Source of the DNA: JAPPHA01 sp963664045
Lineage (GTDB): Bacteria; Pseudomonadota; Alphaproteobacteria; Rhodobacterales; Rhodobacteraceae
Reading direction: 5' to 3'
Length of the DNA: 64,000 nt
Assembly (NCBI GenBank): GCA_963664045.2
Contig: CAXXGT010000001.1
Coordinates: 248,001-312,000, forward strand
The notes under the pieces were generated by a model. The model did no database searches, had not been told where the DNA came from, and saw only the letters and a program-made list of their open reading frames with translations. Position 1 is the stretch's first letter. Each line of letters starts with the position of its first letter. The translations under genes and the position numbers were made by a program. This document shows positions 1 to 9,210 of the stretch, in pieces.

Positions 1-356
1 ATCCAGCACCGGGCAGCCCGGGGGTCGCCATGACGGCCGGGACGCACCCGTTCCGCCGCCGCCGCAAGGCCGTCTTCGGATTCCACCGCCGCCACGCTGT
101 CCTCGACCGCGTGCAGAGTGCCCGCCATTCCTGCCGCCATGAACTGCGGCAGCAGGCTGAACGTCATCGGCGTATCCGGACAGTAGTATCGGGCAACCCG
201 GAGCCCGGTCGGGGTCTTGCGCCCGTAGGTGCCGTGACGGGCGAACCGGCAACCCCCGTCGGGGTGGTTCGGACAGCGCTCAAGCTTTGCGTCACGCCAC
301 GCTTGCGTGCTAACGTAATCCTCGGCGGAAAGGTCTGTCTCGTGGATGAGTTGCAC
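1..356 (-). CDS. Zinc-ribbon protein resembling DUF6431, C-terminus cut by window edge
   Basis: An open frame runs leftward off the window edge with no stop from position 455 down to 1; I place the start at the GTG at 356, because the protein then begins MQLIHETDLS, which fits what I recall of this family. About 118 residues are visible. They include a Cys-rich segment (RCPNH, then GGC about seven residues on) followed by RYYCPDT and TFSLLPQF, a layout that looks like a zinc ribbon as in DUF6431 or transposase-associated proteins. No strong ribosome binding site supports the start. A TTG at 455 or a GTG at 368 are alternatives. Function is unknown; family assignment is from memory of similar sequences. 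Confidence 0.55.
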   Translation of the reverse strand, partial: MQLIHETDLSAEDYVSTQAWRDAKLERCPNHPDGGCRFARHGTYGRKTPTGLRVARYYCPDTPMTFSLLPQFMAAGMAGTLHAVEDSVAAVESEDGLAAAAERVRPGRHGDPRAARCW

Positions 357-731
357 TCGACCGCCCACGGCCCGGCGGAGGTCAGTCCGCGCGGGCCACT
401 TCTTCTTTTGCCGATCAGAACCCGAGTGAGTAGACGGCAGCTGCCGGGACGGCAATCAGAAGATCCCGGAACCCGCTTCCGGCGACGCGCGGGCAGACAG
501 CGATCAATCTGACCGGAATCAACCGCTGGAAAAAAGTTCTGCTTGGGAAAGAAACGGGGGCGAGAGGTTCCCGGGTTATTCCGATTTCCAGGACATCCGG
601 TGTCGGCCTAATCCGGGAAAACTACCGCACTGCCCGGTGACTTGGTTTTAGAAACAACAAATGTTGCGCGCGACATTCCAGAATTATGCGGACGAAGCAA
701 AAACCATTCGGCGATGGCGATGAAAACCATG
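357..731. other. Intergenic stretch, nothing recognised
   Basis: No convincing gene, RNA or repeat is seen here. The plus-strand open frame crossing positions 30-512 is Arg-rich and antisense to the better-supported zinc-ribbon gene, so I treat it as a shadow. Confidence 0.5.
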
Positions 732-1055
732 CTACCCGGTCGTTGTCAGCCTCAGGCCAACTGCGCCCACCAAGATCAACGCGATGAAGCCGTAGTGATA
801 GACAGCGAGCCGATCTCCGAAAACAAGCATGCCCAGGGCGGTTGCGCCGACAATTCCGACGCCGGCCCAAATCGAATATACGATGCCGACAGGCAAATCC
901 CGGAGAGCAGGTGCAAGCGCCCAGAAACAAAGGGAATAGCAGAGGATTGAAAGCGAACCCCACTGCCATTTCGAGAAACCATCCGATAACTTGAGCAGAA
1001 ATGTCCCCGAGATTTCAAGGCCAATTGCAACGGTCAAGTACAGCCAGGCGTTCAT
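732..1055 (-). CDS. SMR-family small multidrug efflux transporter (EmrE/QacE type)
   Basis: A 107-residue membrane protein with four hydrophobic segments, the standard size for small multidrug resistance exporters, which act as dimers and exchange protons for cationic or lipophilic compounds. Numbered from the ATG at 1055, the key residues fall exactly where EmrE has them: Glu14 in the first helix (the proton and substrate site), and Tyr60 and Trp63 in the YSIWAG motif of the third helix. The open frame extends 19 codons upstream, but that extension is not membrane-like and would displace the motif numbering. The gene is alone on its strand. Whether it exports drugs or guanidinium-type metabolites cannot be told from the sequence. 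Confidence 0.88.
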   Translation of the reverse strand: MNAWLYLTVAIGLEISGTFLLKLSDGFSKWQWGSLSILCYSLCFWALAPALRDLPVGIVYSIWAGVGIVGATALGMLVFGDRLAVYHYGFIALILVGAVGLRLTTTG

Positions 1056-1846
1056 TGAGTATCCCCACGGTTTTGCCACCCCGGCCCCGGCCCGAGGTTC
1101 AATACCAGTCAATTCCGAACCGAGCGTGGATCCCGTGTGAAGTAAACCGGAGGGTGTCGGGATTCGTTGACTCCTTGCTCCCGACGTTCCGCGCCGGAAA
1201 CGGCTGGAATTTTATCAGAGCCGGTACGTAATCCGGCCATCCGCCTGGTGCAAGGCCAGTTGAAGGGTGGCGCCGTCGATCAGCTTGAGCGGGGCGGCGC
1301 TCGACAATAGGTCGGTCAACCGCGCTGCCTGTCCCCTCCTTTCCCTTCGCGGGTTCCGAAAATCAGCGATGATCAGGGGATGGGGCTGTGGAGGACCTTG
1401 CCTTGCCTTCCAACACCACGGTTGTTTCCGGGTCGGTATCGCCACAAAAAAAGATGGCCTAGGTCGTCGGGGTTGTTGAGCGGGAAGCCCGACGATCTTG
1501 CGGAGGGGTGGAAAAAGTACCAGAAGCTGAAGGCACAGCGCGAATACCAGACGTGCTTTGCACCGGAGAGCCGGTACCGGACCCATGCAAAAGCAGAGGT
1601 ACTCGATTCATCTGTCCGGCAATGCGTGTTTCACCATCCCGGGCGCCCGGACCGGTATCTCCTGACTGATTCACACTGCCCGGGTCCGGGTGTCAGGGAT
1701 TGCCGGAGAATTTCGGCGGTTTCGGCGTTCCGTTTGGGCGCCGCCTCAGATTTTTTTCCGGAGGGCGTTGGGGGCTTGGTGAACCGGATGTGGCGGCACG
1801 GTCGACCTCCGTCAGATACCTGATTGTTCCACATGTTTGTGATAGG
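1056..1846. other. Gene-poor stretch before the IS3 element
   Basis: About 790 bases without a gene I can support. A minus-strand open frame at 1215-1586 ends with a segment containing KLIDGATLQ that faintly recalls the end of Mrr-like nucleases, but the rest is low-complexity and Arg/Pro-rich, so it is at most a decayed remnant. The flank next to the IS carries one copy of the AGG target duplication (1844-1846). Confidence 0.4.
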
Positions 1847-1872
1847 TGAGCTACTCCCCAATTGCTGGACAG
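1847..1872. repeat. IS3 left terminal inverted repeat
   Basis: Starts TGAGCTACTCCC and ends GGACAG; matches the inverted right end at 18 of 26 bases. Confidence 0.9.
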
Positions 1873-1885
1873 GATTGAGGTTCGT

Positions 1886-2625
1886 TTAAGCTACAAATCG
1901 CGTCTGCCAGTCGGGTTGCTCCTGATTATTTCCAGTCCAGTAAACAGCATCGGGCGTTCGTCCGCCAAGAGCGGAATGCGGCCGCCGTTGATTGTAGAAC
2001 GTTGTCCATTTGCCGATGCCGGCTCGAGCCTCCCGTCCACCGCGCCACGCATACAGATAGACGCACTCATATTTGAGCGAGCGCCACAGCCGTTCCACGA
2101 AGATATTGTCGAGAGGGCTTCGTTCAAGGCCTCGACACAGAAGTCTGCTTCCAGCGTGTTCGACAGCCGCCAGGCCAGGACCTTGCGCGTGGCCCAATCC
2201 ATGATGACAACCAGATACAGGAAGCCGCGTCGCATCGGGATGTAGGTCACATCCGAACACCACACATGGTTGGGCCGATCAATCCGCAGACCTTTGAGCA
2301 GATATGGCCAGATCTTGTGACCCTTCGCCTTGATGCTGGTCTGCGGGCGCTGATAGATCGGCATCAGGCCCATCAACCGCATCAAACGGCGGATACGCTT
2401 CGCGTTGACCCTATGACCCCCGGCCCGCAGGTGCCACGTCATCTGACGGACACCATGGAACGGCGTCTCCAGGAACTGCTTATCGATCAGACGCATCAGC
2501 GCCAGATTGAACGCCGTTTCGCCCTTGGCTTCGTAGTAGAACGACGAGCGCGAGATCGACAGCAGACGGCATTGCTGGGCAACCGACAGGCGGGGATGAT
2601 TCATCTCAATCATGGCCTGCCTCAC
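1886..2625 (-). pseudogene. IS3-family transposase OrfB with internal deletion and frameshift
   Basis: The reading frame starts at a GTG at 2625 that overlaps the orfA stop. The N-terminal part has the HTH-like region, the HGVRQ/RRLMRLMGL segment and the first catalytic aspartate in WCSDVTYIP. After VEALNEA (near 2118) the sequence jumps directly to DNIFVERLWRSLKYE, the region of the catalytic glutamate, in another frame, and continues to a stop at 1886. In intact relatives about 40 residues lie between these two blocks, including the NTDQGSQF motif with the second aspartate. The gene therefore lacks one DDE residue and is frameshifted, so it is not functional. Confidence 0.92.
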
Positions 2626-2918
2626 TTGCCGGTCCAGGGTTTGAGCTTTCGTTCCAAAAAATCGTTGGCGACGGCCAGCTCCCCGATCTTGGCGTGAAGC
2701 TCTTTCACCGTCGCCTCATCGACCGCTGGCTCCCTGGATTTGCCACCGGGCTCAAAGATGCCCGAGGCACCTTCCAGCAGCGCACGCTTCCATTGATGGA
2801 TCATCGTCGGGTGAACGCTGAACCGGGTCGCCAGCTCGGCAACCGTGTGCTCGCCCTTCAGCGCTTCCAGTGCCACACGGGCCTTGAACTCCGGATTGTG
2901 TCTCTTGCGTTTCGACAT
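2622..2918 (-). CDS. IS3-family transposase OrfA (HTH protein)
   Basis: A 98-residue protein beginning MSKRKRHNPEFKARVALEAL, the typical start of IS3-family OrfA. It has the helix-turn-helix segment (ATRFSVHPTMIHQWKR) for binding the element ends and a C-terminal heptad-like helix (VKELHAKIGELAVANDFLE) for oligomerisation. The start is the ATG at 2918; the frame stays open 14 codons further up. In active elements a frameshift near the end of orfA produces the OrfAB transposase. Here OrfA alone is intact and could at most act as a regulator of related copies. Confidence 0.9.
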   Translation of the reverse strand: MSKRKRHNPEFKARVALEALKGEHTVAELATRFSVHPTMIHQWKRALLEGASGIFEPGGKSREPAVDEATVKELHAKIGELAVANDFLERKLKPWTGK

Positions 2919-2972
2919 CGCTGATCTCCTTCTCGTCGAAGACCAGCAGACCGATACCAATAGCTTACGTCA

Positions 2973-2998
2973 CTGTCCGATTTCCCGGGAGTAGCTCA
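2973..2998. repeat. IS3 right terminal inverted repeat
   Basis: Mirror of the left end; on the minus strand it also starts TGAGCTACTCCC and ends GGACAG. The AGG target copy follows immediately at 2999-3001. Confidence 0.9.
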
Positions 2999-3124
2999 AG
3001 GACTATATCGGGATTTACGGGTTTTGCAGCCTGTCATGCCGACAACAACACCCAATTAACTTTTCTCCTGAAAGCAGGTATGAGAGCCACTTTCTGCGGA
3101 TCCTTGACTCGGAGAGTAGACGGC

Positions 3125-4042
3125 ATGATTAAGGTTTTCGGACACAAGGCCCCTGATACGGACGCAACAGGTTCGGCGATCGTCTGGTCCTGGTACCTCA
3201 ACGAGGCGAGGGGGCAGCATGCCGCCCCATTTGTTCAGGACGAACCGAACGCGGAGGCAAAATTTGTCCTCGAGCGCTGGAATCTCGATTGTCCTGCCCT
3301 GCTCGGAGGAGTGACCGCCGGCGAAGACGTGGCCATAGTCGACACGAACAACCCGGCTGAATTGCCGGATGGAATCAGTTCGACGAATATCGTCGCTGTC
3401 ATTGATCACCACATGATTGCAGGAGGGCTGCAAACCAGCCGACCGATCGAGTTTGTCGTTCGGCCTGTGGCAGCAACGGCGACCGTGATGGCCGGTTTGA
3501 TGGGAGACGCGCTCTGGGAAGCACCCGAGTCAATCAAGGGAGTGATGCTGTCGTGCATCATTTCCGATACTCTTGAGTTTCGAAGCCCGACGACGACGAA
3601 CGAGGATGAGGAACTGGCCCGCCGTCTCGCGGCAGAACTCGATATCGAGATTTCGGATATTGCCGCGGAGCTGTTCGCGGCCAAGTCGGACATTTCCCAT
3701 CTCTCAGCCAGCGAGTTGTTGCGCCTGGATTCGAAGATCTACGCCACGCCGAGAGGCAGGTTCCGGATAACGATGCTCGAGACAACCAACCCGACAGGAG
3801 TGCTTGAACGAAAGGACGAGTTGATCGGAAGCATGGCCGGCGTTGCGTCGGAGGACGGGGTCGACGAAATTCTGGTTTTCGTGATCGACATACTCGGCCA
3901 AGAGGCAACGCTTATCGTTCCCGATGACAGGGTTCGCTCAACCGTCAAGTGGGCCTTTGGCGTCACGTCCGAAAGCGACATGGTCGTCTTGCCGGGTGTC
4001 GTTTCACGCAAGAAACAGATTGTACCTGCGTTACAGGGGTGA
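3125..4042 (+). CDS. ppaC: Manganese-dependent inorganic pyrophosphatase (family II)
   Basis: A 305-residue DHH-superfamily enzyme hydrolysing pyrophosphate to two phosphates, pulling biosynthetic reactions forward in the cytoplasm. The metal-binding motifs are in order: GHKAPDTDA (His7, Asp11, Asp13), Asp73 in VDTN, the DHH triad at 94-96, and Asp148 in ISDT. The C-terminal SRKKQ at about 294-298 binds substrate and is diagnostic of family II. The ATG at 3125 is chosen because a GGAGAG Shine-Dalgarno lies just upstream and the protein then begins with the conserved first strand. It is monocistronic and lies next to the IS3 element, which has not disturbed it. Confidence 0.95.
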   Translation: MIKVFGHKAPDTDATGSAIVWSWYLNEARGQHAAPFVQDEPNAEAKFVLERWNLDCPALLGGVTAGEDVAIVDTNNPAELPDGISSTNIVAVIDHHMIAGGLQTSRPIEFVVRPVAATATVMAGLMGDALWEAPESIKGVMLSCIISDTLEFRSPTTTNEDEELARRLAAELDIEISDIAAELFAAKSDISHLSASELLRLDSKIYATPRGRFRITMLETTNPTGVLERKDELIGSMAGVASEDGVDEILVFVIDILGQEATLIVPDDRVRSTVKWAFGVTSESDMVVLPGVVSRKKQIVPALQG

Positions 4043-4224
4043 CATCGGCAAGTGGGTGCCAAGACCGAGACGTCGTCCTGCCTGCAATCCGCCTGTTGCC
4101 TCCCGAAGGAATGCGTAATCAGGAGTTCGATCGGACGTCGGTACCCACCAGCAGAACAGCAGGCGAAGATGACCTCAATCGACACGTACCGTAGATCGGT
4201 GGAACTCAACGAAAGGACCTCGAT

Positions 4225-5505
4225 ATGGCGTCATGGAATTTCGACGTGAACTGCCCGAACAAACCTCTCTACGAGATCGGGCAAATCCCCCCGCTCGGCC
4301 ATGTACCGGAAAAGATGCACGCATGGACGATCAGGCGTGAGCGTCACGGCGAACCCGTGGATGCCATGAAGGCCGAAGTCGTCGATGTTCCGAAACTCGA
4401 CAGCCACGAGGTGCTGGTCATGGTGATGGCGGCCGGCGTCAACTACAACGGGGTCTGGGCGGGCCTGGGCGTCCCGGTTTCACCGTTCGACATCCATGGA
4501 GCCGACTATCACATCGCCGGGTCGGACGCGTCCGGAATCGTCTGGGCCGTCGGGGACAGGGTCCGGCGTTGGGCCGTCGGGGACGAAGTCGTCATCCATT
4601 GTAATCAGGACGACGGCGACGACGAGGAATGCAACGGGGGAGACCCGATGTATTCGACCAGCCAGAGGATCTGGGGCTACGAGACGCCTGACGGCTCATT
4701 TGCCCAGTTTACCAATGTCCAGGCCCAACAACTCATGCAGCGACCCCGCCACCTCACCTGGGAGGAAAGCGCGTGCTATACGCTTACGCTCGCGACGGCC
4801 TACAGGATGCTCTTTGGTCATCGGCCGCATGTCCTGCGACCGGGCCAGAATGTCCTGGTCTGGGGGGCATCGGGCGGACTGGGCTCATACGCGATTCAAC
4901 TGATCAACACTGCCGGTGCCAACGCAATCGGGGTCATTTCCGACGAGAGCAAGCGTGAGTTCGTCCACTCCCTGGGCGCGAAAGGGGTGATCAATCGAAC
5001 GGGGTTCGAATGTTGGGGGCAGCTTCCCAAGGTCAATTCCGAGGAATACCGGAAATGGTTCGCTGAAGTGCGAAAATTCGGAAAGGCGATCTGGGACATT
5101 ACGGGCAAGGGCAACAATGTCGACCTGGTGTTCGAACACCCGGGCGAAGCGACTTTCCCGGTTTCGACATTCGTGGTCAAACGTGGTGGCATGGTGGTCA
5201 TCTGCGCGGGGACGACAGGCTACAACCTGACGATCGACGCACGATACCTCTGGATGCACCAGAAAAGGGTTCAAGGGAGTCATTTTGCCAATCTCATGCA
5301 GGCTTCGCGTGCCAACAAGCTCATGCTGGACCGCCGTCTCGATCCGTGCATGTCAGAAGTTTATCCGTGGAGCCAGATCCCGGACGCCCACATGAAGATG
5401 AGACGGAATGAGCACAAACCCGGCAACATGGCCGTTCTCGTCAATGCTCCGACGACGGGCCTGAGGACGATCGAGGATGCACTTGAAGCAAGCTGGCCGG
5501 AGTAA
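4225..5505 (+). CDS. ccr: Crotonyl-CoA carboxylase/reductase
   Basis: The 426-residue protein is a medium-chain dehydrogenase/reductase of the usual Ccr length. Ccr reductively carboxylates crotonyl-CoA to ethylmalonyl-CoA with NADPH, the defining step of the ethylmalonyl-CoA pathway for acetate assimilation without a glyoxylate shunt. Visible are the alcohol-dehydrogenase-like N-domain, the nucleotide-binding loop GASGGLG (214-220), the long Ccr-specific insert with NQDDGDDEE (127-135), and FEHPGEATF (303-311), whose histidine is part of the CO2-binding site in characterised Ccr. The ATG at 4225 is preceded by GAAAGGAC. No partner genes of the pathway lie next to it. Confidence 0.94.
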   Translation: MASWNFDVNCPNKPLYEIGQIPPLGHVPEKMHAWTIRRERHGEPVDAMKAEVVDVPKLDSHEVLVMVMAAGVNYNGVWAGLGVPVSPFDIHGADYHIAGSDASGIVWAVGDRVRRWAVGDEVVIHCNQDDGDDEECNGGDPMYSTSQRIWGYETPDGSFAQFTNVQAQQLMQRPRHLTWEESACYTLTLATAYRMLFGHRPHVLRPGQNVLVWGASGGLGSYAIQLINTAGANAIGVISDESKREFVHSLGAKGVINRTGFECWGQLPKVNSEEYRKWFAEVRKFGKAIWDITGKGNNVDLVFEHPGEATFPVSTFVVKRGGMVVICAGTTGYNLTIDARYLWMHQKRVQGSHFANLMQASRANKLMLDRRLDPCMSEVYPWSQIPDAHMKMRRNEHKPGNMAVLVNAPTTGLRTIEDALEASWPE

Positions 5506-5700
5506 CTTCAACGGCGCAACACGCGGGAATGTGACCGAAGGGAGCAAAATTTGCCTGGACGACGTCCGGGTCGAACGGTCGCGCATCGAAAAAAATGGAC
5601 GTTGACGGGCAAGGCCTGGAGTCGTCCCGCCACGGGGGAATCCCGTGGTGCCGAAACCGGCTGTCCGCGGATCTGATCGACTTGAGGATCGACTGAACCA

Positions 5701-7239
5701 ATGCCGGAAGTCCATAAGACAACCCCGCAGTTTTCAAGAGATCAGTCCGCAGCATATCAGGCGTTTGTCGAGATTTTTTCAGATGCAGGCATTGACCTGG
5801 AAAAGCGGCGACAAAGTGTCAAACGGAAACGGAAAAGCTCATCGCAGGTCGTTGCCGTTCTGGGAAAGGCAGGGTCCGGCAAGACCTTTTTCCTGGCGGA
5901 ACTTGTAAGAACGCTGGTTTCGGCAGGCGTCAAGGCTGTTTCCGGCAATGAGCCGACGTCAAAATCCGACGGAAGGCGAACCCTTGCCGTGCTTGCTCCA
6001 ACCAACAAGGCCGCAAGTGTCCTCAGGAATCGCGGAGTTCCAGCAACGACCATTCACCGGATCATGTACACCCCGGAATACGATCCTGAGTATGACAAGA
6101 TCAAGGAGTGGCTTGAAGGAAAGGAAAAACGCCCGACGACCTCTCTGGTCAGCGACTCGATTCTGAAACGCGTGCTGGCATTCTATCAGGTGAGTCCTTC
6201 GGTACCTGCGGCCTTCGCTGCCGCGGGCATCAGTACCGCGGAGTTCATCAAGGGCTGGGCGCTTCGCGACGAACCGCTGGACATTGGATTTGTCGACGAG
6301 GCCTCCATGCTGGATGGTCGCCAGTTGGACGACCTGAAAAAGATATTCTCGACGATCGTGCTGTTCGGTGACCCGGCACAACTTGCTCCCGTGGGCGAAG
6401 GCAAGTCCATGGTCTTCGATAGTCCTGACCTGATGCGGACATTCCTTCTCAGCCGAATCCACCGCCAGGAGAGCGACAATCCGATTCTCGATCTTGCGCA
6501 TAATCTGCTTGACCCGCAGTCCGATTTTCAATCGTTCATTTCGAAGATCAGGCAACTCAGCACTCGCGATGACCGCGTTCAGTTCTCACGCCGTGTCGAT
6601 TCGGAATTGATGGCGCGCTCGCCGGTCCTTTGCTGGAGGAATTCCAGCCGGATACGGCTCCTGGATGCGTTTAGGCGGGGTCACAAGGCTCCCCAGGACG
6701 CTTTGCTGCCGGGCGAGCCGCTGATTTGTGACGGCCTGGAGATCTCGCGCAAGCACCGCAAGGAACGCCTTGATCTTGAAACGCGAGGTGTGATCAAGGG
6801 CGCTCAGGCCGTGTTCCTTGGCCGCTCGGCGAGGCCCGGGTTCTCAAGGCTTTACATGGTGGGGGCACCCGAGCCGGTCATCGCCGTACCAACGATCATC
6901 AAGATCGAGTTCCCCGGAGAGACGGAGCCTTTCATGGAGTCTTCGGCACGCATGGGCGGCGTGTTCCTGCACGGGGCGGCTTGTACCATCCACAAGTCGC
7001 AAGGGTCGCAGTGGCCAGCGGTGCAGATCTTTGGCCCCGACCTGACCGCGGCGTCAAGATCCGGCATGATCGAGGCCGAGTTGCCTCTCTGGAAACGTCT
7101 TGCCTATGTTGCCGTCACCCGCGCGGAAGAAAGGCTTGTCTGGGTGCACAACGCCGCATTGGCACTGCCCGGTCGCCCCCTCGACACTTCGGACCTCGAT
7201 ATTCAGGCGAGTTTGGGTCTCGAACGCCGGGGAGCCTGA
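5701..7239 (+). CDS. RecD/Dda-like SF1B DNA helicase (AAA family ATPase)
   Basis: A 512-residue superfamily 1 helicase. The Walker A motif GKAGSGKT is at 55-62, a second nucleotide motif LAPTNKAA follows at 98-105, the DEAD-equivalent FVDEAS is near 196-201, GDPAQLAP near 223, HKSQGSQW near 430 and VAVTRAEERL near 470. This layout fits stand-alone RecD-like or Dda-like 5'-3' helicases that work in DNA repair or replication restart. There is no RecB or RecC nearby, so it is not a RecBCD subunit. The ATG at 5701 is used; a GAGG about 15 bases upstream is a weak binding site. Its exact cellular role is not evident. Confidence 0.85.
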   Translation: MPEVHKTTPQFSRDQSAAYQAFVEIFSDAGIDLEKRRQSVKRKRKSSSQVVAVLGKAGSGKTFFLAELVRTLVSAGVKAVSGNEPTSKSDGRRTLAVLAPTNKAASVLRNRGVPATTIHRIMYTPEYDPEYDKIKEWLEGKEKRPTTSLVSDSILKRVLAFYQVSPSVPAAFAAAGISTAEFIKGWALRDEPLDIGFVDEASMLDGRQLDDLKKIFSTIVLFGDPAQLAPVGEGKSMVFDSPDLMRTFLLSRIHRQESDNPILDLAHNLLDPQSDFQSFISKIRQLSTRDDRVQFSRRVDSELMARSPVLCWRNSSRIRLLDAFRRGHKAPQDALLPGEPLICDGLEISRKHRKERLDLETRGVIKGAQAVFLGRSARPGFSRLYMVGAPEPVIAVPTIIKIEFPGETEPFMESSARMGGVFLHGAACTIHKSQGSQWPAVQIFGPDLTAASRSGMIEAELPLWKRLAYVAVTRAEERLVWVHNAALALPGRPLDTSDLDIQASLGLERRGA

Positions 7240-7326
7240 TGCTGTCAGTTCGATTTGCCGTCCCTGTCGAGGCTGTCATGGCCCGGAGCAGCGACGTATC
7301 GGCGAACGGCGTCATCCTTAGTGCAC

Positions 7327-9210
7327 CTAGAAAACCAGGTTCATCATCAGGAGCGATACGACGAGAAAGAGAATGGTCATGATGCCGCCGGTTCTCATGA
7401 AATCCGCCACCCGGTAACCGGCTGGTCCCATGATCAGCGCATTGACCTGGTGGGTCGGGATCAGGAACGAGTTCGATGTTGAAATCGCAACGGTCATTGC
7501 GAAAATTGCCGGATCACCGCCAGATGCCAGGGCTATGGAAACCGCCAGTGGGACAAGAAGCACGGTGGCTCCAACGTTCGACATGATCAGCGTGAAAACG
7601 GTTGCCAAGACGGCGATTCCAGCCTGAAGTGACCAGATCGGCCAACCTTCCAGCAAACTCAGTATCAGTTGCGCAATCCATTCCGCAGTTCCGGTGCTCT
7701 GGACTGCCTGGCCCAGCGGAATCAGACCGGCTAGCAGAAAGACCGTATTCCAGCCCACGGAATTGTAGGCTTCGTCAACCGACAACACACCTGTCACGAT
7801 CATTCCCGCAGCTCCTGTCAGGAGACACAGGGAAAGCCGAACGTCGGTGAACAGTATGAGAGAAATGGCGATGAGAAAGAAGAGAAGTGCCCAGCCAACC
7901 TTTTTGGGACGGACTTCGTCCTGTGGGAATTCCGAAGTCACGATGACAAAGTCCGAGTTGTTTTTGAGGCGGGTCAATCTTGTCCATTGGGTCTGGACGA
8001 CCAGCGTGTCACCAGCCTGAAAGGGAACCTTGCCGATCATCGTGGCCGGGTGGTCTTCGGTTTCGACATAGCTCAGGGTTTCTTCAACCCGGTGGATCGC
8101 GAGCAGATTCAGGCCGAACGTCTTCCGAAACACGAGGTCTCGAGCCGTTTTCCCGATTACCCGCGAATTCGGGGGAATGACGATTTCGGCGATGCCCGAC
8201 TGGGCAGGCGAAAATTCCTCGTTAAAGACCTTGAGCCTGTCCTCGATTCTGAGATCATAGACGTCGGCGATTTCCTGAATGACCTTTCGGCGTCCGAGAA
8301 TCGCCAGTCGGCAAGGGGCGACAATCGTGGTTTCGACGGGGGGCGCAAGCCATTTTTGCCCGTGATGGTACGTGCCGATGATATAGAGGTGGTAGGCTTC
8401 CATCATGTCGGAGAGCGTCTGCCCGACCAGGAGGTGACCTTCGGGAATGACCACTTCGAAGATGTCGGCTTTCAGTCCGTATAGCCGCTTCACGTAGTCT
8501 TTCACCGATTGGGCCGTGGTTGCTTCGTCCTTCTTGGACTTTCCGGGCAGAACCCATCGGCCGAACAGCACGAAATAGAGTATCCCGGTCAGAACGAGCG
8601 CGAAACCGACGGGCGTGACGGAAAACATGTGGAATGTTTCCATCTTGAGTTCATCCGAAAGGGTCCTGTTGGTCGAAATAATCAGGTCGTTGAGGAGGAT
8701 TAGCGGCGATGACCCGACCATGGTCATGGTTCCTCCAAGGATCGCGCAGAATCCCATTGGCATCAGAAGCCTGCTTAGCGGCAACTCGGAGCGGGCAGAT
8801 ATTCGGCTGACAACCGGCAGAAACAGTGATGCGGCCCCGACATTCTGCATGAAGCCGGAGATGACACCGACCGTTCCGGAGACAATCGGAATAATTCGCT
8901 TTTCCGATGCCCCTCCCATGCGAAGGATGGTGGCGGCTACCCTGCTCATGATGCCGGTGCGGTCCAGCCCGGCGCCAATGATCATCACCGCGATGATGGA
9001 AATGACCGCGTTCGAGGCGAACCCATCGAACAGTGAATTGACGTCGACAATGCCTCCAAGTCCGGGCAGGTAACTCAGGGCGCCCAGGAGAACCATGACG
9101 AGAATCGCCGCAAGATCGACACGAACGATTTCGGAAACGAAAAGAAAGACGGTGAACGCGAGAACACCGAGAACGACGATCATCTCGAAACTTAGGCCGA
9201 ATGGAAGCAT
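7327..9210 (-). CDS. DASS/SLC13-type permease with two TrkA-C (RCK_C) domains
   Basis: A 627-residue inner-membrane protein. Hydrophobic helices fill residues 1 to about 220, a soluble section of about 200 residues follows, and a second membrane half runs from about 430 to the end. The soluble middle looks like two tandem RCK_C/TrkA-C domains (for example EVVIPEGHLLVGQTL and EIVIPPNSRVIGKTARDL), the usual arrangement in the SLC13 family that moves dicarboxylates, sulfate or similar anions with sodium. The signature near the C-terminus (STSNSFLIPTHQVNAL) supports the family. The substrate cannot be read from the sequence. It stands alone, convergent with the helicase gene. Confidence 0.88.
   Translation of the reverse strand: MLPFGLSFEMIVVLGVLAFTVFLFVSEIVRVDLAAILVMVLLGALSYLPGLGGIVDVNSLFDGFASNAVISIIAVMIIGAGLDRTGIMSRVAATILRMGGASEKRIIPIVSGTVGVISGFMQNVGAASLFLPVVSRISARSELPLSRLLMPMGFCAILGGTMTMVGSSPLILLNDLIISTNRTLSDELKMETFHMFSVTPVGFALVLTGILYFVLFGRWVLPGKSKKDEATTAQSVKDYVKRLYGLKADIFEVVIPEGHLLVGQTLSDMMEAYHLYIIGTYHHGQKWLAPPVETTIVAPCRLAILGRRKVIQEIADVYDLRIEDRLKVFNEEFSPAQSGIAEIVIPPNSRVIGKTARDLVFRKTFGLNLLAIHRVEETLSYVETEDHPATMIGKVPFQAGDTLVVQTQWTRLTRLKNNSDFVIVTSEFPQDEVRPKKVGWALLFFLIAISLILFTDVRLSLCLLTGAAGMIVTGVLSVDEAYNSVGWNTVFLLAGLIPLGQAVQSTGTAEWIAQLILSLLEGWPIWSLQAGIAVLATVFTLIMSNVGATVLLVPLAVSIALASGGDPAIFAMTVAISTSNSFLIPTHQVNALIMGPAGYRVADFMRTGGIMTILFLVVSLLMMNLVF

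Larger units (their letters stand above)
1847..2998 (-). mobile_element. IS3-family insertion sequence, internally deleted
   Basis: A 1152-bp element with clear ends. The 26-bp terminal inverted repeats (1847-1872 and 2973-2998) both start TGAGCTACTCCC on their own outward strand and agree at 18 of 26 positions. The flanking trinucleotide AGG occurs at 1844-1846 and again at 2999-3001, a 3-bp target duplication typical of this family. Inside are orfA (intact) and orfB (broken), in the usual order and with a short overlap. The element is too damaged to transpose by itself, because orfB has lost a block including the second catalytic aspartate. No other copy is seen in this window. Confidence 0.93.

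Noticed and set aside
30..512. 160-codon plus-strand frame
   Set aside because: Arg-rich, no family features, and antisense to the better-supported zinc-ribbon gene.
1215..1586. Possible Mrr-like nuclease remnant ending KLIDGATLQ
   Set aside because: Only one short segment is suggestive; the rest has no similarity, so no gene is called.
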